A stretch of DNA of 64,000 nt from Diplosphaera chodatii (taxonomy: Eukaryota > Chlorophyta > Trebouxiophyceae > Prasiolales > Stichococcaceae). The stretch covers positions 186,001 to 250,000 of the forward strand of contig JAALGY010000039.1 in assembly GCA_032358165.1 (NCBI GenBank), given 5' to 3'. Positions 1 through 11,933 of this stretch are shown here, in pieces; within the stretch, counting starts at the first letter, position 1; each line of letters opens with the position of its first letter. Position numbers and translations under genes: made by a program. The notes below the pieces were generated by a model. The model did not search any database and was not told the DNA's origin. It saw only the letters and a list, made by a program, of their open reading frames with translations.

Positions 1-631
1 GCCAGCCAGCGGCGTGCAGCGGTGGCAGCCTGCGTCGCGGCAGGCGGCGGTGCCTGGCAGCTGGGGCGTCTGCTGGGTGACGGCGGGTGTGGGTTAGCGC
101 ACGCCCCCCTCACAAGTAGGCAGGGTGTGAGGACACGGCCTCCTCACCCGATGGAGTGATAATAAGTTGCAGCCACCTTGCTGGCTACTTCGCGACGACA
201 GCACAGCCTAGCTTGCCAGCTGGCGCCAGCCACAATAGGATGCAGCAGCGGCAGCCCCCCTTCCACTACGTCTGCCATGACGGTGCCACCACAGCAACAC
301 CATTAGGGTGACACGGCAGACTGCTGGCTTGACACCTTTGATAATCTGAGGCACTGCATGTCAGCGGCATTCAGGAAGACTGGAACACCGCTAAACTGAT
401 GTCAGCACTGCTGTGCACATGAGTAATTACTTACTTACTTGACTTATAAGTCTTCAAGACCGGACTAGAGCGCTGTTCGCCGCCATCACAGGCTCGATGC
501 ATGGTTAGACATTCCTGCTGCGTCCAGATAGCAATCCCTTTGTCATGCACACTGAAACAGGTGCAAACTACCCTGGGCTTGCGCGGTGGTGTCATGTTGC
601 GAGCACCTGGCCGGCTGCACCCGGCCTCGAG
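1..631 (+). other. 3' spacer of a zinc-ribbon unit that begins left of the window
   Basis: This stretch matches the spacers that follow ZR1 (about 2810-3410), ZR2 (about 5570-6190) and ZR3 (about 8370-8970), so it is the tail of a further unit cut by the window edge. The first 110 bases contain a GC-rich segment that may be a very degenerate transporter C-terminal exon (readable as RLLGDGG...CGL). I see no convincing gene in it. Confidence 0.6.
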
Positions 632-666
632 GCATCCGACGTTTGGCCTCCCTGCTTCCAGCAGCC
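632..666 (+). promoter_or_regulatory. Conserved upstream element of ZR1
   Basis: Copy 1 of the array-wide element, core TCCGACGTTTGG...CTCCCTGCTTCCAGCAGCC, starting 345 bp before the ZR1 ATG. The CTGC-TTCCA-GCAG part can pair as a small hairpin. Its role as a promoter is inferred from its constant position and orientation. Confidence 0.5.
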
Positions 667-976
667 ATGGTGGATTAGGCTGCCGGAAGGGCTTGCCGAG
701 CAAAGCAGAAGTTGCACACTGCGCCTGCACACTAGCACAACAGCTCGTCAGCAGTGCTGAGCGTGCGGACAACGCTGCTGCTGAGATGCTGCACTGTCAC
801 TGCAGCACTGTGATCGCCGCAGCTAGCGCAGAGGCTCACTGAGGGCTGTTCACCAGCATCTAGTCCCTCGGCTGCTAGAACGGGTTGCAACGCAGTGGCA
901 GCAGCCTGTTGCACTTGACACAGCTGGTGCCACATTCGGTCGCCGACTGGTCAGCGCTTTGTGGCCAGTTCGCCCA

Positions 977-2195
977 ATGCCGCGCGGTGCGCTGTCAGCC
1001 ACCATGTCACTTGGCAGGCACGCAGCAGCTCTGACATGCTGCGATTCAGTTGATCCGCAGCGGAGGTCGTCATGCCGCGCCCTGCCCTTGTGTCAGCTCC
1101 CGCTGCGCCCGCTGCAGGCCCGCCATGCTGCAGCCGCCCGCAGAGCTCTCAGCATAACGGCACACCCAGTGCACGTGAGCTGTGCTAAAGTCTTACTGCA
1201 CAAGGATCCGCATTCTCCAGTACCAGTTGCTGCGGCAGACATCTGGATGTCACCACACCTTCTGGCCTGCTCACAGACATGCCGCAGCACGCTGGTCAGA
1301 TGTGCGGCAGCGGCAGCTGAGCAGCCAGAGCAGCCGGATCTGCCCCCGGATCAAGGACCCAGGAAGCGGTGCCTGCGGTGCGGCGAGCAGCGCACGCTGT
1401 TCTACTTCCCGCTGCGCACGTCCCAGCCGGATGGCCGCTGGGTGCACTGCTACGCCTGCCAGCACGAGCTGTGGCTGCAAGCCAAGCCGCCCAGGCGGTG
1501 CGCGGCTGCTGCCCCTCACGCACTCAAGCGCAATGCCCAGAATTTTCTTCATGTTTCACATTGTGTTCCACTGCATGCCAGCCTCTACCCTCTGCCGCAC
1601 AAATTAACAGGCAGTGCTTTGCAATGACGACTGTTGTTGTGTTCCGCACCTCTCCACAGACGCATCGTGACATGCTGCCAAGAAGCGCGTCAGCGCTGCA
1701 CGCATGTCGCGCAGGCTGAACGACAACGAGCATCCACCGACACAGCAGCCGCAAATATGCGTCAGGTGCCGCAACCCCCTGGCGGCGAGGTGGTTTCGCC
1801 CCATCCCCCAAAACGTGTCAGGGCTGGACACCTCCTGCCTGGCCTGCCGCGCGAAGCAGGCTCGTGGCTATCGGCGCATCGAACGGCAGCCGCCGCAGCA
1901 TAAGGAGTGCCGGGTGTGCCGCGAGACCCTGGCAGCGGCGTGCTTCAGCCGGAAGAATAGCTCGGCTGATGGGCTGCAGCATGCTTGCAAAGGCTGCACC
2001 AAGGCCTACAACAAAACCCGCAGGCCCCTGGTCCAAGTGGAGGTGCCAGCCAAGTGGTGCTGCAGATGCAAACAGGAGAAGCCCGCTGCCGATTTTCACC
2101 CAGATCGGCGGTCTGTGGACGACCTCAGGAGCACATGCAAAGACTGCAATCGCCTCATGATGAGTCAGCGGCGGCGGCGCCAGCGGCAGCAATAG
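977..2195 (+). CDS. ZR1: four-module zinc-ribbon protein, 3 exons
   Basis: Exons 977-1174, 1277-1497 and 1715-2195 give 299 residues; introns are phase 0 (102 nt) and phase 2 (217 nt). Exon 1 (residues 1-66) starts at an MPRGALSA methionine shared with ZR2 and ZR3 and is Cys/Arg-rich. Four modules of C-x2-C-x22-C-x2-C follow with cysteines at about 98/101/124/127, 155/158/181/184, 205/208/231/234 and 255/258/281/284. Each module also has an aromatic residue and a DG-type turn. Such CxxC...F...DGL...CKxC ribbons are known at the N-termini of many phage and bacterial HNH or recombination endonuclease VII-like proteins, but no nuclease motif follows here. A nucleic-acid or protein-binding role is inference. 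The tail is Arg/Gln-rich and ends just before CAG-rich DNA. Intron 1 is a multiple of three without a stop, so retaining it would keep the frame. Confidence 0.8.
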
Positions 2196-3410
2196 CAGCA
2201 ACAACAGCGCAGTAGCAGCGCAGCACTCAGCAAGAGCATCATCTGCACAGGTGATGCAGCACGCTTCTGCATGCTGCACACATGCTGTGGGCGGACGCTC
2301 TTTCTGTAACGAGTCATTGGTCTGTAGCTGTGCTGGGTGCTGCCGTGAGCGCCATTAACCTGGATGCGACCAACCGCTATCAGATTGTGTTGTGTCACCT
2401 GATTGCAGAGAGCGGTGGTCCATTTCTCATGGGCAGTGCACAACATCCGATTCACCCGCCGCTGTTGACAGCAGCACTCCAGGTGTATGCATCGCTGGCT
2501 GTGCAACCCGTGACTCACAAATGCGTCGAGCTGTTGTATATGCCTTGCGCATAGACCCTGTGCCTCCTGGGAGCCCGCTGCCCGACAACACGATCAGCAA
2601 TGCTGTACAGCCATATGTGGTGCTGCATAAAGCCCTGCCGCACGCACAGCACGCCGTGCAAGAGTCTTGTGGCCCTCTGCTGACAGGCAGCCGGCCGCCA
2701 GCGCCCAGCAGAGGCAACGGCTTCACCTGCCTCAGGACGCATCGGGCCTGCCCCTACCTGGCGTGGGCTCCCTTCGAGCACATCAGACTTTTAGGCATGT
2801 GGCGGCGCCCGGCCAGCCAGCGGCGTGCAGCGGTGGCAGCCTGCGTTGCGGCAGGCGGCGGTGCTGGCAGCTGGGGCGTCTGCTGGGTGACGGCGGCTGC
2901 GGCTTGGCGCATGCCCCTCTGTAGGCAGGGTGTGAGGACACGGCCACTCCATCCGATGGGACAGTGACAAGCTGCAGCGACAATGCTGGCTACTTCGCGA
3001 CGACAGCACAGCCTAGCATGCCAGCTGGCGCCAGAGTCAATGGGGTCGCGGCAGCGGCAGCCCCCTCTCCCACCACGTCTGCCATGCCGGTGGCACCACA
3101 GCCAATACCATCAGGGTGACACGACAGACTGCTGGCTTGACACTTTCGACAATCTGGAGCATTGCATGTCAGCCGCATTCTGGACGACTGGAACACACAG
3201 CATGTCAGCACTGCTGTGCACATGAGTCTAAGTCTTCAGTACCGGATCAGAGCGCTGTTCGCCGCCATCACAAGCTTGACTGATGTTAGACATTCTGCTG
3301 CATCCAGATAGCAGTACGAGTGTCAGCACAGTGGAACAGATGCAAACGAGCCTAGGCTTGCTCGGTGCTGTCATGTTGCGAGCACCTGGCCGGCTGCACC
3401 CGGCCTCGAG
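2196..3410 (+). other. Spacer between ZR1 and ZR2
   Basis: The spacer begins with CAG-rich DNA and is collinear with 4948-6192 and 7742-8972. About 2810-2900 may hold a degenerate transporter C-terminal exon (RLLGDGG motif compared with RLRRDGG in the clearer copy near 11430). A GCCAGCTGGCGCCA palindrome lies near 3020. I see no intact gene. Confidence 0.5.
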
Positions 3411-3445
3411 GCATCCGACGCTTGGCCTCCCTGCTTCCAGCAGCC
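3411..3445 (+). promoter_or_regulatory. Conserved upstream element of ZR2
   Basis: Copy 2 of the element, reading GCATCCGACGCTTGGCCTCC and continuing into CTGCTTCCAGCAGCC. It starts 337 bp before the ZR2 ATG. Confidence 0.5.
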
Positions 3446-3747
3446 GTGGTGGATTTGCCTGCAGGAAGGGCTTGCAGAGGAAAGCAGAATCTGCACACTC
3501 CGCTTGCACACTGGCACAACAGTGTGTCAGCAGTGCTGAGCGTGCGGACAACGCTGCTGCTGAGATGCTGCACTGTCACTGCAGCACTGTGATCGCCGCA
3601 GCTAGCGCAGAGACTCCTTGAGGGCTCCTGACCAGCATCGAGTACCTCGGCTGCTGGCTGGGTTGCAACACGGTGGCAGAAGCGCTTGACACACCTGGTG
3701 CCACATTTGGTCGCCGACTGGTCAGCGCGTTGCGGCCATTTAGCCCG

Positions 3748-4947
3748 ATGCCGCGCGGTGCGCTGTCAGCCGCCATGCTGCTTGGCAGACACGCAGCAGC
3801 TCTGACATGCTGTAGCTTAGCTGGCCCGCAGCAGAGGTCGTCATGCCGCGCCCTGCCCCGCTGTCAGCTCCCATTGCGCCCGCTGCAGGCCCGCCATGCT
3901 GCAGCCGCCCGCACAGCTCTCAGCATAACGGCACACCCAGTGCAGGTGAGCTGTGCTAAAGTCTTACTGCACAAGGATCCGCATTCTCCAGTAACAGTTG
4001 TTGCGGCAGACGTCTGGATGTCACCACGCCTCCTGGCCTGCTCACAGACATGCCGCATAACATTGGTCAGATGTGCGGCAGCGGCAGCTGAGCAGCCGGA
4101 GCAGCCGGATCTGCCGCCGGATCAAGGACCCAGGAAGCGGTGCCTGCGGTGCGGTGAGCAGCGCACGCTGTTCTACTTCCCGCTGCGCACGTCCCAGCCG
4201 GATGGCCGCTGGGTGCACTGCTACGCCTGCCAGCACGAGCTGCGGCTGCAAGCCAAGCCGCCCAGGCGGTGCGCAGCTGCATTTCCACTACACACTGAAG
4301 GGCAGTAGTTAGATTCACGCTGCACGTCCAATCACCAGGTGATCTGCCGTGTTCCACTGCATGCCAGCCTGTATCCTCTGCTGCGCAGATCAGCTGTTGT
4401 TGTGTCCTGCACATCTCGAGACACATCGTGACATGACGCCCAGCAGCACGTCAGCGCTGCACGCATGTCGCGCAGGCTGAACGACAACGAGCATCCACCA
4501 ACACGACAGCCGCAGACGTGCGTCAGGTGCCGCAACCCCCTGGCGGCGAGGTGGTTTCGCCCCGCCCCCCAGAACGTGTCTGGGCGGGACACCTCCTGCC
4601 TTGCCTGCCGCGCGAAGCAGGCTCGCGGCAATCGGCGCATCGAACGGCAGCCGCCGCAGCAGAAGGAGTGCCCAGTCTGCCGTGAGACCCTGGCAGCAGC
4701 ATGCTTCGGCCGGATAAATAGCTCAGCTGATGGGCTGCATCACGCCTGCAAAAGCTGCCTCAAGGCCTACAATCAGACCCGCAAACAGCCCCTGGTCCAA
4801 GTGGAGGTGCCATGCAAGCGCTGCTGCAAGTGCAAGGTGGAGAAGCCCGCTGCCGAATTTCACCCAGATCGGCGGTCTGTGGATGGCCTCACGAGCACAT
4901 GCAAAGTTTGCGATCGCCTCCAGCGGCGGCAGCAGCGGCAGCAATAG
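3748..4947 (+). CDS. ZR2: four-module zinc-ribbon protein, 3 exons
   Basis: Exons 3748-3945, 4048-4268 and 4476-4947 give 296 residues. All 16 module cysteines are present. The donor AGGCG|GTGCGC and acceptor GCGCAG|GCTGAAC of intron 2 match ZR1. It is very close to ZR1 through exon 3, with silent and conservative changes. Module 3 reads CPVCRETLAAACFGR where ZR1 reads CRVCRETLAAACFSR. The stop follows an RRQQRQQ tail. There is no lesion, so this is an intact copy. Confidence 0.8.
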
Positions 4948-6192
4948 CAGCAACAACAGCGCAGCAGCAGCGCAGCACTCAGCAGCAAGCAGCATCTGCA
5001 CAGGTAATGCAACACGCCTCTGCATGCTGCACACATGCTATAAGCGGATGCTCTTTCTGGGACAAGTCCTTGGTCTGTTGCTGTGCTGGTGGCTGCTGTC
5101 ATGAGCGCAACTCACCTGGCTGCGACCAAAGGCAATCAGATTCTGTTGTGTTACTTGATTGCAGAGAGCGGTGGTCCGTTCTCATGGACAATGCACGGCA
5201 TCCGATTCACCCGCCGCTGTTGACAGCAGCACTCCAGGTTTGTGCATCGCTGGCTGTGCAACCCGTGACTCACAAATGCGTTGAGCTGTTGTATATGCCT
5301 TGTGCATAGAACCTGCGCCTCTTGGGAGCCCGCTGCCCGACAGCACGATCAGCAATGCTGTGCAGCCATGCCTGGTGCTGCGTAAAGCCCTGCCGCACGC
5401 ACAGCACGCCGTGCAAGTGTCTTGTGGCCCTCTGCTGACAGGCAGCCAGCCGCCAGCGCCCAGCAGAGTCAACGGCTTCACCTGCCTCAGGACGCCTCGG
5501 GCCTGCCCCTACCTGGCGTGGGCTCCCTTCAAGCACATCAGGCAATAAAGCATGTGGCGGCGCCGGGCCAGCCAGCGGCGTGCAGCGGTGGCGGCCTGCA
5601 CTGCGGCAGGCGGCGGTGCTGGCAGCTGGGGGCGTCTGCTGGGTGACAGCGGCTGTGGCTTGGCACATGCCCCTCTCATATGTAGGCAGGGTGTGAGGAT
5701 ACGGGCCCCCCATCCGATGGAGTATCACACAGTGCAGCCACATAGCTGGCTACTTCGCGACGACAGCACAGCCTAGCATGCCAGCTGGCGCCAGCTCCAG
5801 TGGGTCCGCGGCAGTGGCAGCCCCCTCTTTCACCATGTCTGCCATGCGGGTGGCACCATGGGAAGTTCCCATTGGGAACACCATCAGGGTGACACAACAA
5901 ACTGCTGGCTTGAAACACTCAACAACCTGGAGCACTGCATGTCAGCGGCAGTTTGGAAGACCGGAAGGCCGCTGAGCCGATGTCGCACTGCTGTGCACAT
6001 GAGTAAGTGTGTTCAAGACCGGATCAAAACGCTGTTCGCCGCCGTCACACAGGCTCGAATGATGGTCCCACATTTGTGGTGTATCCAGATACCCGTACGA
6101 CTGTCATGCACAGTGAGACAGATGCAAACTACCCTGGGCTTGCTCGGTGGTGTCATGCTGCGAGCACCTGGCCGGCTGCACCTGCCCTCGAG
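4948..6192 (+). other. Spacer between ZR2 and ZR3
   Basis: Collinear with the two neighbouring spacers. It carries the same CAG-rich start, the same possible degenerate transporter exon at about 5570-5670, and the TGGCGCCA palindrome near 5787. No gene is supported. Confidence 0.5.
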
Positions 6193-6227
6193 GCATCCGA
6201 CGTCTGGCCTCCCTGCTTCCAGCAGCC
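6193..6227 (+). promoter_or_regulatory. Conserved upstream element of ZR3
   Basis: Copy 3 of the element (GCATCCGACGTCTGGCCTCC core), starting 337 bp before the ZR3 ATG. Confidence 0.5.
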
Positions 6228-6529
6228 ATGGTGGATGAGCCTACAGGAAGGGCTTGCCGAGCAAAGCAGAAGTTGCACACTGCGCCTGCACACCATCACA
6301 ACAGCTCGTCAGCAGTGCTGAGCGTGCGGACGACGCTGCTGCTGAGATGCTGCACTGGTACTGCAGCACTGCGATCGCCGCAGCCAGCGCAGAGGCTCAC
6401 TGAGGGCTCCTGACCAGCATCGAGTACCTCGACTGCTGGCTGGGTTGCAACACAGTGGCAGAAGCGCTTGACACACCTGGTGCCACACTCGGTCGCCGAC
6501 TGGTCAGCGCTTTGCGGCCAGTTCGCCCA

Positions 6530-7741
6530 ATGCCGCGCGGTGCGCTGTCAGCCGCCATGCCACCTGGCAGGCACGCAGCAGCTCTGACATGCTGCAGCTC
6601 AGCTGCCATGCGGCAGACGCCGTCGTGCCGCGCCTTGCATCGCTGTCAGCTGCCGCTGCGCCCGCTGCAGACCCGCCATGCTGCAGCCGCCCGCAGAGCT
6701 CTCAGCATAACGGCACACCCAGTGCAGGTGAGCTGTGCTAAAGTCTTACTGCACAAGGATCCGCATTCTCCAGTAACAGCTGTTGCGGCAGGCAACTGGA
6801 TGTCACCACGCCTTCTGGCCTGCTCACAGACATGCCGCAGCACGCTGGTCAGATGTGCAGCAGCGGCAGCTGAGCAGCCAGGGCAGCCGGATCTGCTGCC
6901 AGAGGAGGGACCCAGGAAGCGGTGCCTGCGGTGCGGTGAGCAGCGCACGCTGTTCTACTTCCCGCTGCGCACCTCGCAGCCGGATGGCCGCTGGGTGCAC
7001 TGCTACGCCTGCCAGCACGACCAGCGGCTGCAAGCCAAGCCACCTAGGCGGTGCGCGGCTGCTTCCCACCACAAACTCAACGGCAATACCCTCAATCCAT
7101 GCTGCACATCCAAGCACCAGGCGATCTGCCTGCATGCCAGCCTCTACCCTCTACTGCATAGATCAACAGGCAGTGCTGTGCAGCGGCAACTGCTGTTGTG
7201 TTTCGCACCGCTCGAGAACGCATCGTGACATGCTGCCAAGCAGCGCGCTGCACGCACACTGCGCAGGCTGACCGACGATGAGCATCCACCGACACGAGAG
7301 GCGCAGGCCTGCGTCAGGTGTGGCAACCTCCTGGCGGCGAGATGGTTCCGTCCCACCCGCCAAAACGTGTCTGGGCGGGACACCTCCTGCCTGGCTTGCC
7401 GCGCGAAGCAGAGGCGCGGCTATCGGCACAGCGAGCGGCAGCCGCCGCAGCATAAGGAGTGCCCAGTCTGCCTTGAGACCCTGGCAGCGACATGTTTCAA
7501 CCGGAAGAATAGCTCGGCTGATGGGCTGCACCACGCTTGCAAAGGCTGCATGAAGGCCTACCACAAGGCCCGCAAACAGCCTCTGGTCCAAGTGGAGGTG
7601 CCATGCAAACGCTGCTGCAAGTGCAAGGTGGAGAATGCCGCTGCCGAATCCCATCCCAATCGGCGATTTGTGGACGGCCTCAGCGGTAGATGTAAAGGTT
7701 GCGATCGCCTCATTTTGAGTCAGCGGCGGCAGCAACGGTAG
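6530..7741 (+). CDS. ZR3: four-module zinc-ribbon protein, 3 exons
   Basis: Exons 6530-6727, 6830-7050 and 7267-7741 give 297 residues in an open frame. Cysteines are complete in all four modules. The conserved Phe of module 4 (AAEF in ZR2) is Ser here (AAES), and the KP before it is NA, so this ribbon has lost its usual hydrophobic core residue although its zinc ligands remain. The N-terminal exon keeps the MPRGALSA start of ZR1 and ZR2. Confidence 0.78.
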
Positions 7742-8972
7742 CAGCGGCAGGAATAGTGGCAGCAGCAGCGCAGCAACAGCGCAGCACTCAGCAGCAAGCA
7801 GCATCTGCCCAGGTAATGCAACACGCCTCTGCATGCTGCACACATGCTATAAGCGGATGCTCTTCTGGGACAAGTCATTGGTCTGTTGCTGTGCTGGTGG
7901 CTGCTGTCATGAGCGCAACTTACCCGGCTGCGACCAGCCGCAATCAGATTCTGTTGTGTTACTTCATTGCAGGGAGCGGTGGTCCGTTCTCATGGGCAGT
8001 GCACGACATCCGACTCACCCGCCGCTGTTGACAGCAGCACTCCAGGTTTGTGCATCGCTGGCTGTGCAACCTGTGACTCACAAATGCGTTGAGCTGTTGT
8101 ATATGCCTTGCGCATAGAACCTGTGCCTCCTGGCAGCCCGCTGCCCGACAGCACGATCAGCAATGCTGTACAACCATGCGTGGTGCTGCATAGAGCCCTG
8201 CCGCACGCACAGCACGCCGTGCAACAAAGTTTGTGGCCCCCTGCTGACAGGCGGCTGCCAGCCACCAGCAGAGTCAACGGCTTCACCTGCCTCAGGACGC
8301 CTCGGGCCTGCCCGTACCTGGCGTGGGCTCCCTTCGAGCACATCAGGCAGTTAAGCATGCTGCGGCGCCCGGCCAGCCAGCGGCGTGCAGCGGTGGCAGC
8401 CTGCGCTGCGGCAGGCGGCGGTGCTGGCAGCTGGGGCGTCAGCTGGGTCACAGCGGCTGTGGGTTAGCGCACGCCCCCCTCACACGTAGGCAGGGTGTGA
8501 GGACACGGCCTCCCCACCCGATGGAGTGATAACAACGTGCAGCCACATAGCTGGCTACAGCACAGTCTGGCATGCCAGCTGGCGCCAGCCCCAATGGGTC
8601 CACGGCACTGGCAGCCCCTCCTTCCACCACGCCTGCCATGCCGGTGGCACCACAGCAACACCATCAGGGTGACACGACAGACTGCTGGCTGACACTTTCG
8701 ACAATTTGGAGCACTGCATGTCAGCGGCGTTCTGGAAGACCGGAACACCGCTAAGCCGATGTCGCACTACTGCTGTGCACATGAGTCTGAGTCATCAAGA
8801 CCGGAGCAGAGCGCTGTTCGCCGCCATTACAGGCTCGGTTGATGGTTAGACATTAGTGCTGCATCCAGACAGCAATACGATTGTCATGCGCAGTGGAACA
8901 GGTGCAAACTACCCTGGGCTTGCTCGGTGGTGTCATGTTGCGAGCAGCTGGCCGGCTGCACCCGGCCTCGAG
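7742..8972 (+). other. Spacer between ZR3 and ZR4
   Basis: Third clean copy of the 2.8-kb-type spacer, with the same possible transporter-exon relic at about 8370-8470. No gene is supported. Confidence 0.5.
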
Positions 8973-9014
8973 GCATCCGAGGATCCGACGTTGGCCTCCC
9001 TGCTTCCAGCAGCC
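8973..9014 (+). promoter_or_regulatory. Conserved upstream element of ZR4, with a small insertion
   Basis: Copy 4 carries a short internal duplication (ATCCGAGG inserted before ATCCGACG) and starts 358 bp before the ZR4 ATG. Confidence 0.45.
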
Positions 9015-9330
9015 TTGCTGGAAAAGCCTGCAGGCAAGGCTTGCCGAGCAAAGCAGAAGCTGCACACTTCGGTTGCACACTGGCACAACAGCTCGTCAGC
9101 AGTGCTGAGCGTGCGGACAACGCTGCTGCTGAGATGCTGCACTGTCACTGCAGCACTGTGATCGCCGCAGCTAGCGCAGAGGCTCACTGAGGGCCGCTGA
9201 CCAGCAACGAGTCCCTCGGCCGCTAGCTGGGTTGCAATTACCAGAGTGGCAATATCTTTTGTTGCTTGACACACCTGGTGCCACAACCGGGCGCTGGTTG
9301 GCCAGCGGCTTGCGGCCGGATTGCCGCCCC

Positions 9331-10671
9331 ATGCCGTGCGGTGCACTGCCGGCGGCCATGTCACTTGGCAGGCACGCAGCAGCTCCGACATGGTGCAGCG
9401 GGGCTTCCACGCAGCAGAGGCCGTCATGTCGCGCCGTGCCTTGCTGTCAGCTGCCGCTGCGCCCACAGCAGCCCCGCGGGCCGCCACATGCTGCAGCCGC
9501 CCACAGAGCTCCCAGCTTGACGACACGCTCGATGCAGGTGAGCTACGCTATCTTGCTAGTGCAGAAGGATCAGCATTCTCTGGTGGCAGTTGTTGCGGCA
9601 GGCATCTGGATGTTACCCCACCTTCTAGCCAGCCCGCAGGGATGCCGCTTCACGCTTGTCAGATGTGCGGCAGCGTCAGATGAGCAGCCAGAGCAGCAGG
9701 AGCTGCTGCCAGACCAGGGACCCACGAAGCGGTGCCTGCGGTGCGGTGACAGGCGCACGCTGTTCTACTTTCCAGTGCGCAAGTCGCAGCCGGACGGCTG
9801 GGTGCACTGCTACGCTTGCCGATACGAGCAGCGGCTGGAAGCCAAGCCGCCAAGACGGTGCGCATCATGCTTCTGTTTGCAAAGGTTCAAAGGCTTCGGA
9901 CCTTGCGGGCAATCGGTAAAGCAGTGTAAACCAGGCAGTATGCTTGCTAGTGTGCATGGTTTGCAGTGCTGAGTATCCACTGTCTGTCCTACTGCCAGCA
10001 TGCCGTACCCTCACACTTGGGCGTGCTGTGTGTGTTGCACAGGTTGGGCAACCATGAGTACCCACCGACAGGCGAGCCGCAGGTCTGCAAGCAGTGCCAA
10101 AAGCCCCTGCCGGCGAGGTGGTTCTACCTGCAGCCCGAAAACTACAGTGGCCGAATGGGCAGCTGCCTGGCATGCCGCGCAAAGGCACAGCGTGCCAACA
10201 GCCAGAGAGCGGCACATTCCTCGGCAGAAGGAGTGCCGCCAGTGCCAGCGCACTTTGGAAGCAGCGCGCTTCAGCCGCAAAGCGAGCCACTCTGACGGCC
10301 TGGAGGGCATTTGCAAGGAGTGCGCAAGCACTCAGGTCAGAGACCACAAGCAGGCGCTCATTCAGGTAGTGGTGCCAAGCAAGCGCTGCTGCGGCTGCGG
10401 CGTGGAGAAGCCCGCTGCCAGCTTTTCAGCAGCTCCACGAAGGGTGGATGGTCTCGACGCAATGTGCAAGGAGTGCAAGGCCCGGCGCCTCCGTGCATCG
10501 AGGCGGCAGCAACAGACGGCCATGCAAGGTGAAGCCGTAGCAGCAGTCCGCACAAATGCAGTGCCATGTGCCAAACTGCTGTGCATCTATGTGAGGGCGT
10601 CTCTCAAACCTTATGTGCATGATCGTCCCACCTTGCCCTGTGTATTGTTGTACTACTGTACTGGTACATGA
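9331..10671 (+). pseudogene. ZR4: zinc-ribbon copy with a 2-nt frameshift in exon 3
   Basis: Exons 9331-9537, 9640-9857 and 10043 onward. Exons 1-2 and module 2 are open. At about 10204-10209 the copy reads CAGAGAGCGGCAC where ZR10 reads CAGAGAGAGCGGCAC, a loss of one GA that shifts the frame between modules 2 and 3. Modules 3 and 4 remain perfectly readable in the other frame to a stop at 10669-10671, so the lesion is young. As written, the product would end at 10295 with only two modules. A sequencing error in the GA run is the main alternative. Its 3' half resembles ZR6 and ZR7 rather than ZR1-ZR3, and its exon 1 resembles ZR1-ZR3, so it marks the border between two array types. Confidence 0.7.
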
Positions 10672-10692
10672 GTGTTGCTTCTGCGCCTTGCA

Positions 10693-10790
10693 GGTGGCTG
10701 ACGCGCCACGTGAGCTTGTACGGTGCGGCGCACTGCACTGGAATGGCCACTTGAATCAGAGTAAGGTGCACATCAGCTTCTGCACCTGAG
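10693..10790 (+). other. Conserved block downstream of ZR4, exon-like
   Basis: After TTGCAG the DNA reads open as VADAPRELVRCGALHW, with a near-identical copy after ZR7 (20026) and recognisable versions after ZR5 (13573), ZR6 (16813), ZR8 (22836), ZR9 (25948), ZR10 (29742) and ZR11 (32613). Each follows a GCAG acceptor-like site. It may be a transporter exon upstream of the recognised ones or an alternative last exon of the zinc-ribbon gene; I could not identify it. Confidence 0.35.
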
Positions 10791-10907
10791 GTGTTTTGGT
10801 GCACACTAGAATGTTGCATAGTTGTGTTTGCATTAGGCCGACGTGACGCAGCTTGCACACTTGCCTGGCGATATGTTGGCACTCGCAGGACGCGGTTTGT
10901 TCACAAA

Positions 10908-11560
10908 TGTCACCAGTACGCTTATTCCTTTAAGCGCTTAGCAGCTTTCTCCAACATGGTCTGGCACCCTACATGGTGAGCTCACGAGCCTGGACATGCC
11001 ATAGGTTGAGCCTGTAAACATTTGCACAATGCATTCTTGGCATGGGCTGTGGTGTGGCAGCTGTTGTCCAGCCCTCTTCCGCCACTGCTGGTGCTGCAGG
11101 GCGGGGCACCCCTCACGCTGCTGAGCAGCACCCACCGGCATGGGGGCGGCGCTGCCCAAGCTGGCCATCCTTCTGGTGGTGGACCCGTCATCGGCCCCCG
11201 CTTGCTTGGGTGCTTTGGATAAGGTGAAAGGGTCCTCCTTAATTGTGTTTAAAGTGCCCGTCAGCAACCACCTGCTGCTGGCTGCATGCGTGTTGGCAGA
11301 GCTTATGAGCGGGCGGCTGTTGACCCTACCCGCTGTTGTGCAGGTGCCAGACTCAGCATGCCCAGCCGGCCTCGCCGCTGCCGCCGCCCACAACAACTTG
11401 TGCACCATGGCCGGCGGCAAGTATCGGCTGCGGCGTGACGGCGGCTACTGTGGCCTAAGCTTTGCAGCGATCGGGCTGGGCAGCGGTCGGGGGTTGCGGC
11501 GCTGGGGCAATGGTGCCAGGTGGCCATGCTAGGCGCTGCCGGCCGACACAGTGTGTGCCA
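10908..11560 (+). pseudogene. Acetyl-CoA transporter (AT-1) 3'-end relic after ZR4
   Basis: Three exon-like pieces match the 3' end of the AT-1/SLC33A1 family. The first ends at 10975 before GTGAGC. The second, 11100-11223, reads GGAPLTLL and, in another frame, ALPKLAILLVVDP, the equivalent of GGASLTLLNTIANMG in the best copy. The third starts at 11344 and reads VPDSACPAG...LCTMAGGKYRLRRDGG. A +1 shift inside piece 2 and a further shift near 11490 make it non-functional. The family moves acetyl-CoA across the ER/Golgi membrane; nothing of its N-terminal membrane domain is present here. Confidence 0.65.
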
Positions 11561-11933
11561 AGACGGCGCATCAGCCAGGGTGACGGCAGGGTTTTGGACT
11601 AAACATGTAGCACTATTCCGCATCTGCTGGAGACCATCAAGTCGACGGCGGTCAGCGTACTCCAATCGTGTCGGCCAGCGAGCATGCTGGTGACCTAGCC
11701 TCTCAGTGCACGCATCAATGTATAACTTGCTGCCCAACATTTGCTGTCTCAGACTGTGGGTATGCCGCTCCTTATACGGTGTGCTGGATCGGTTAGGCGC
11801 CGGCCAAATTGCTACGTGGGTTGCTGCCCTAGCACCGAAATCCCGGAAGTTTCCGCAGGCAGTAGTGAGCATGTAATTGTAACATAGATGTTGCGAACTG
11901 CACCCTAGATACACGGTGCCTGGGCTGCATTGG

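Larger units (their letters stand above)
977..9330 (+). repeat. Tandem direct repeat, three full 2.77-2.80-kb units
   Basis: The distances between equivalent start codons are 2771 (ZR1 to ZR2), 2782 (ZR2 to ZR3) and 2801 bp (ZR3 to ZR4). Coding and spacer DNA are both conserved across units, so these arose by recent unequal tandem duplication of the whole unit. Confidence 0.85.

Noticed and set aside
977..9330. CRISPR-like or simple satellite repeat array.
   Set aside because: The repeat units are 2.8 kb, contain spliced genes, and have no short direct repeats with unique spacers.
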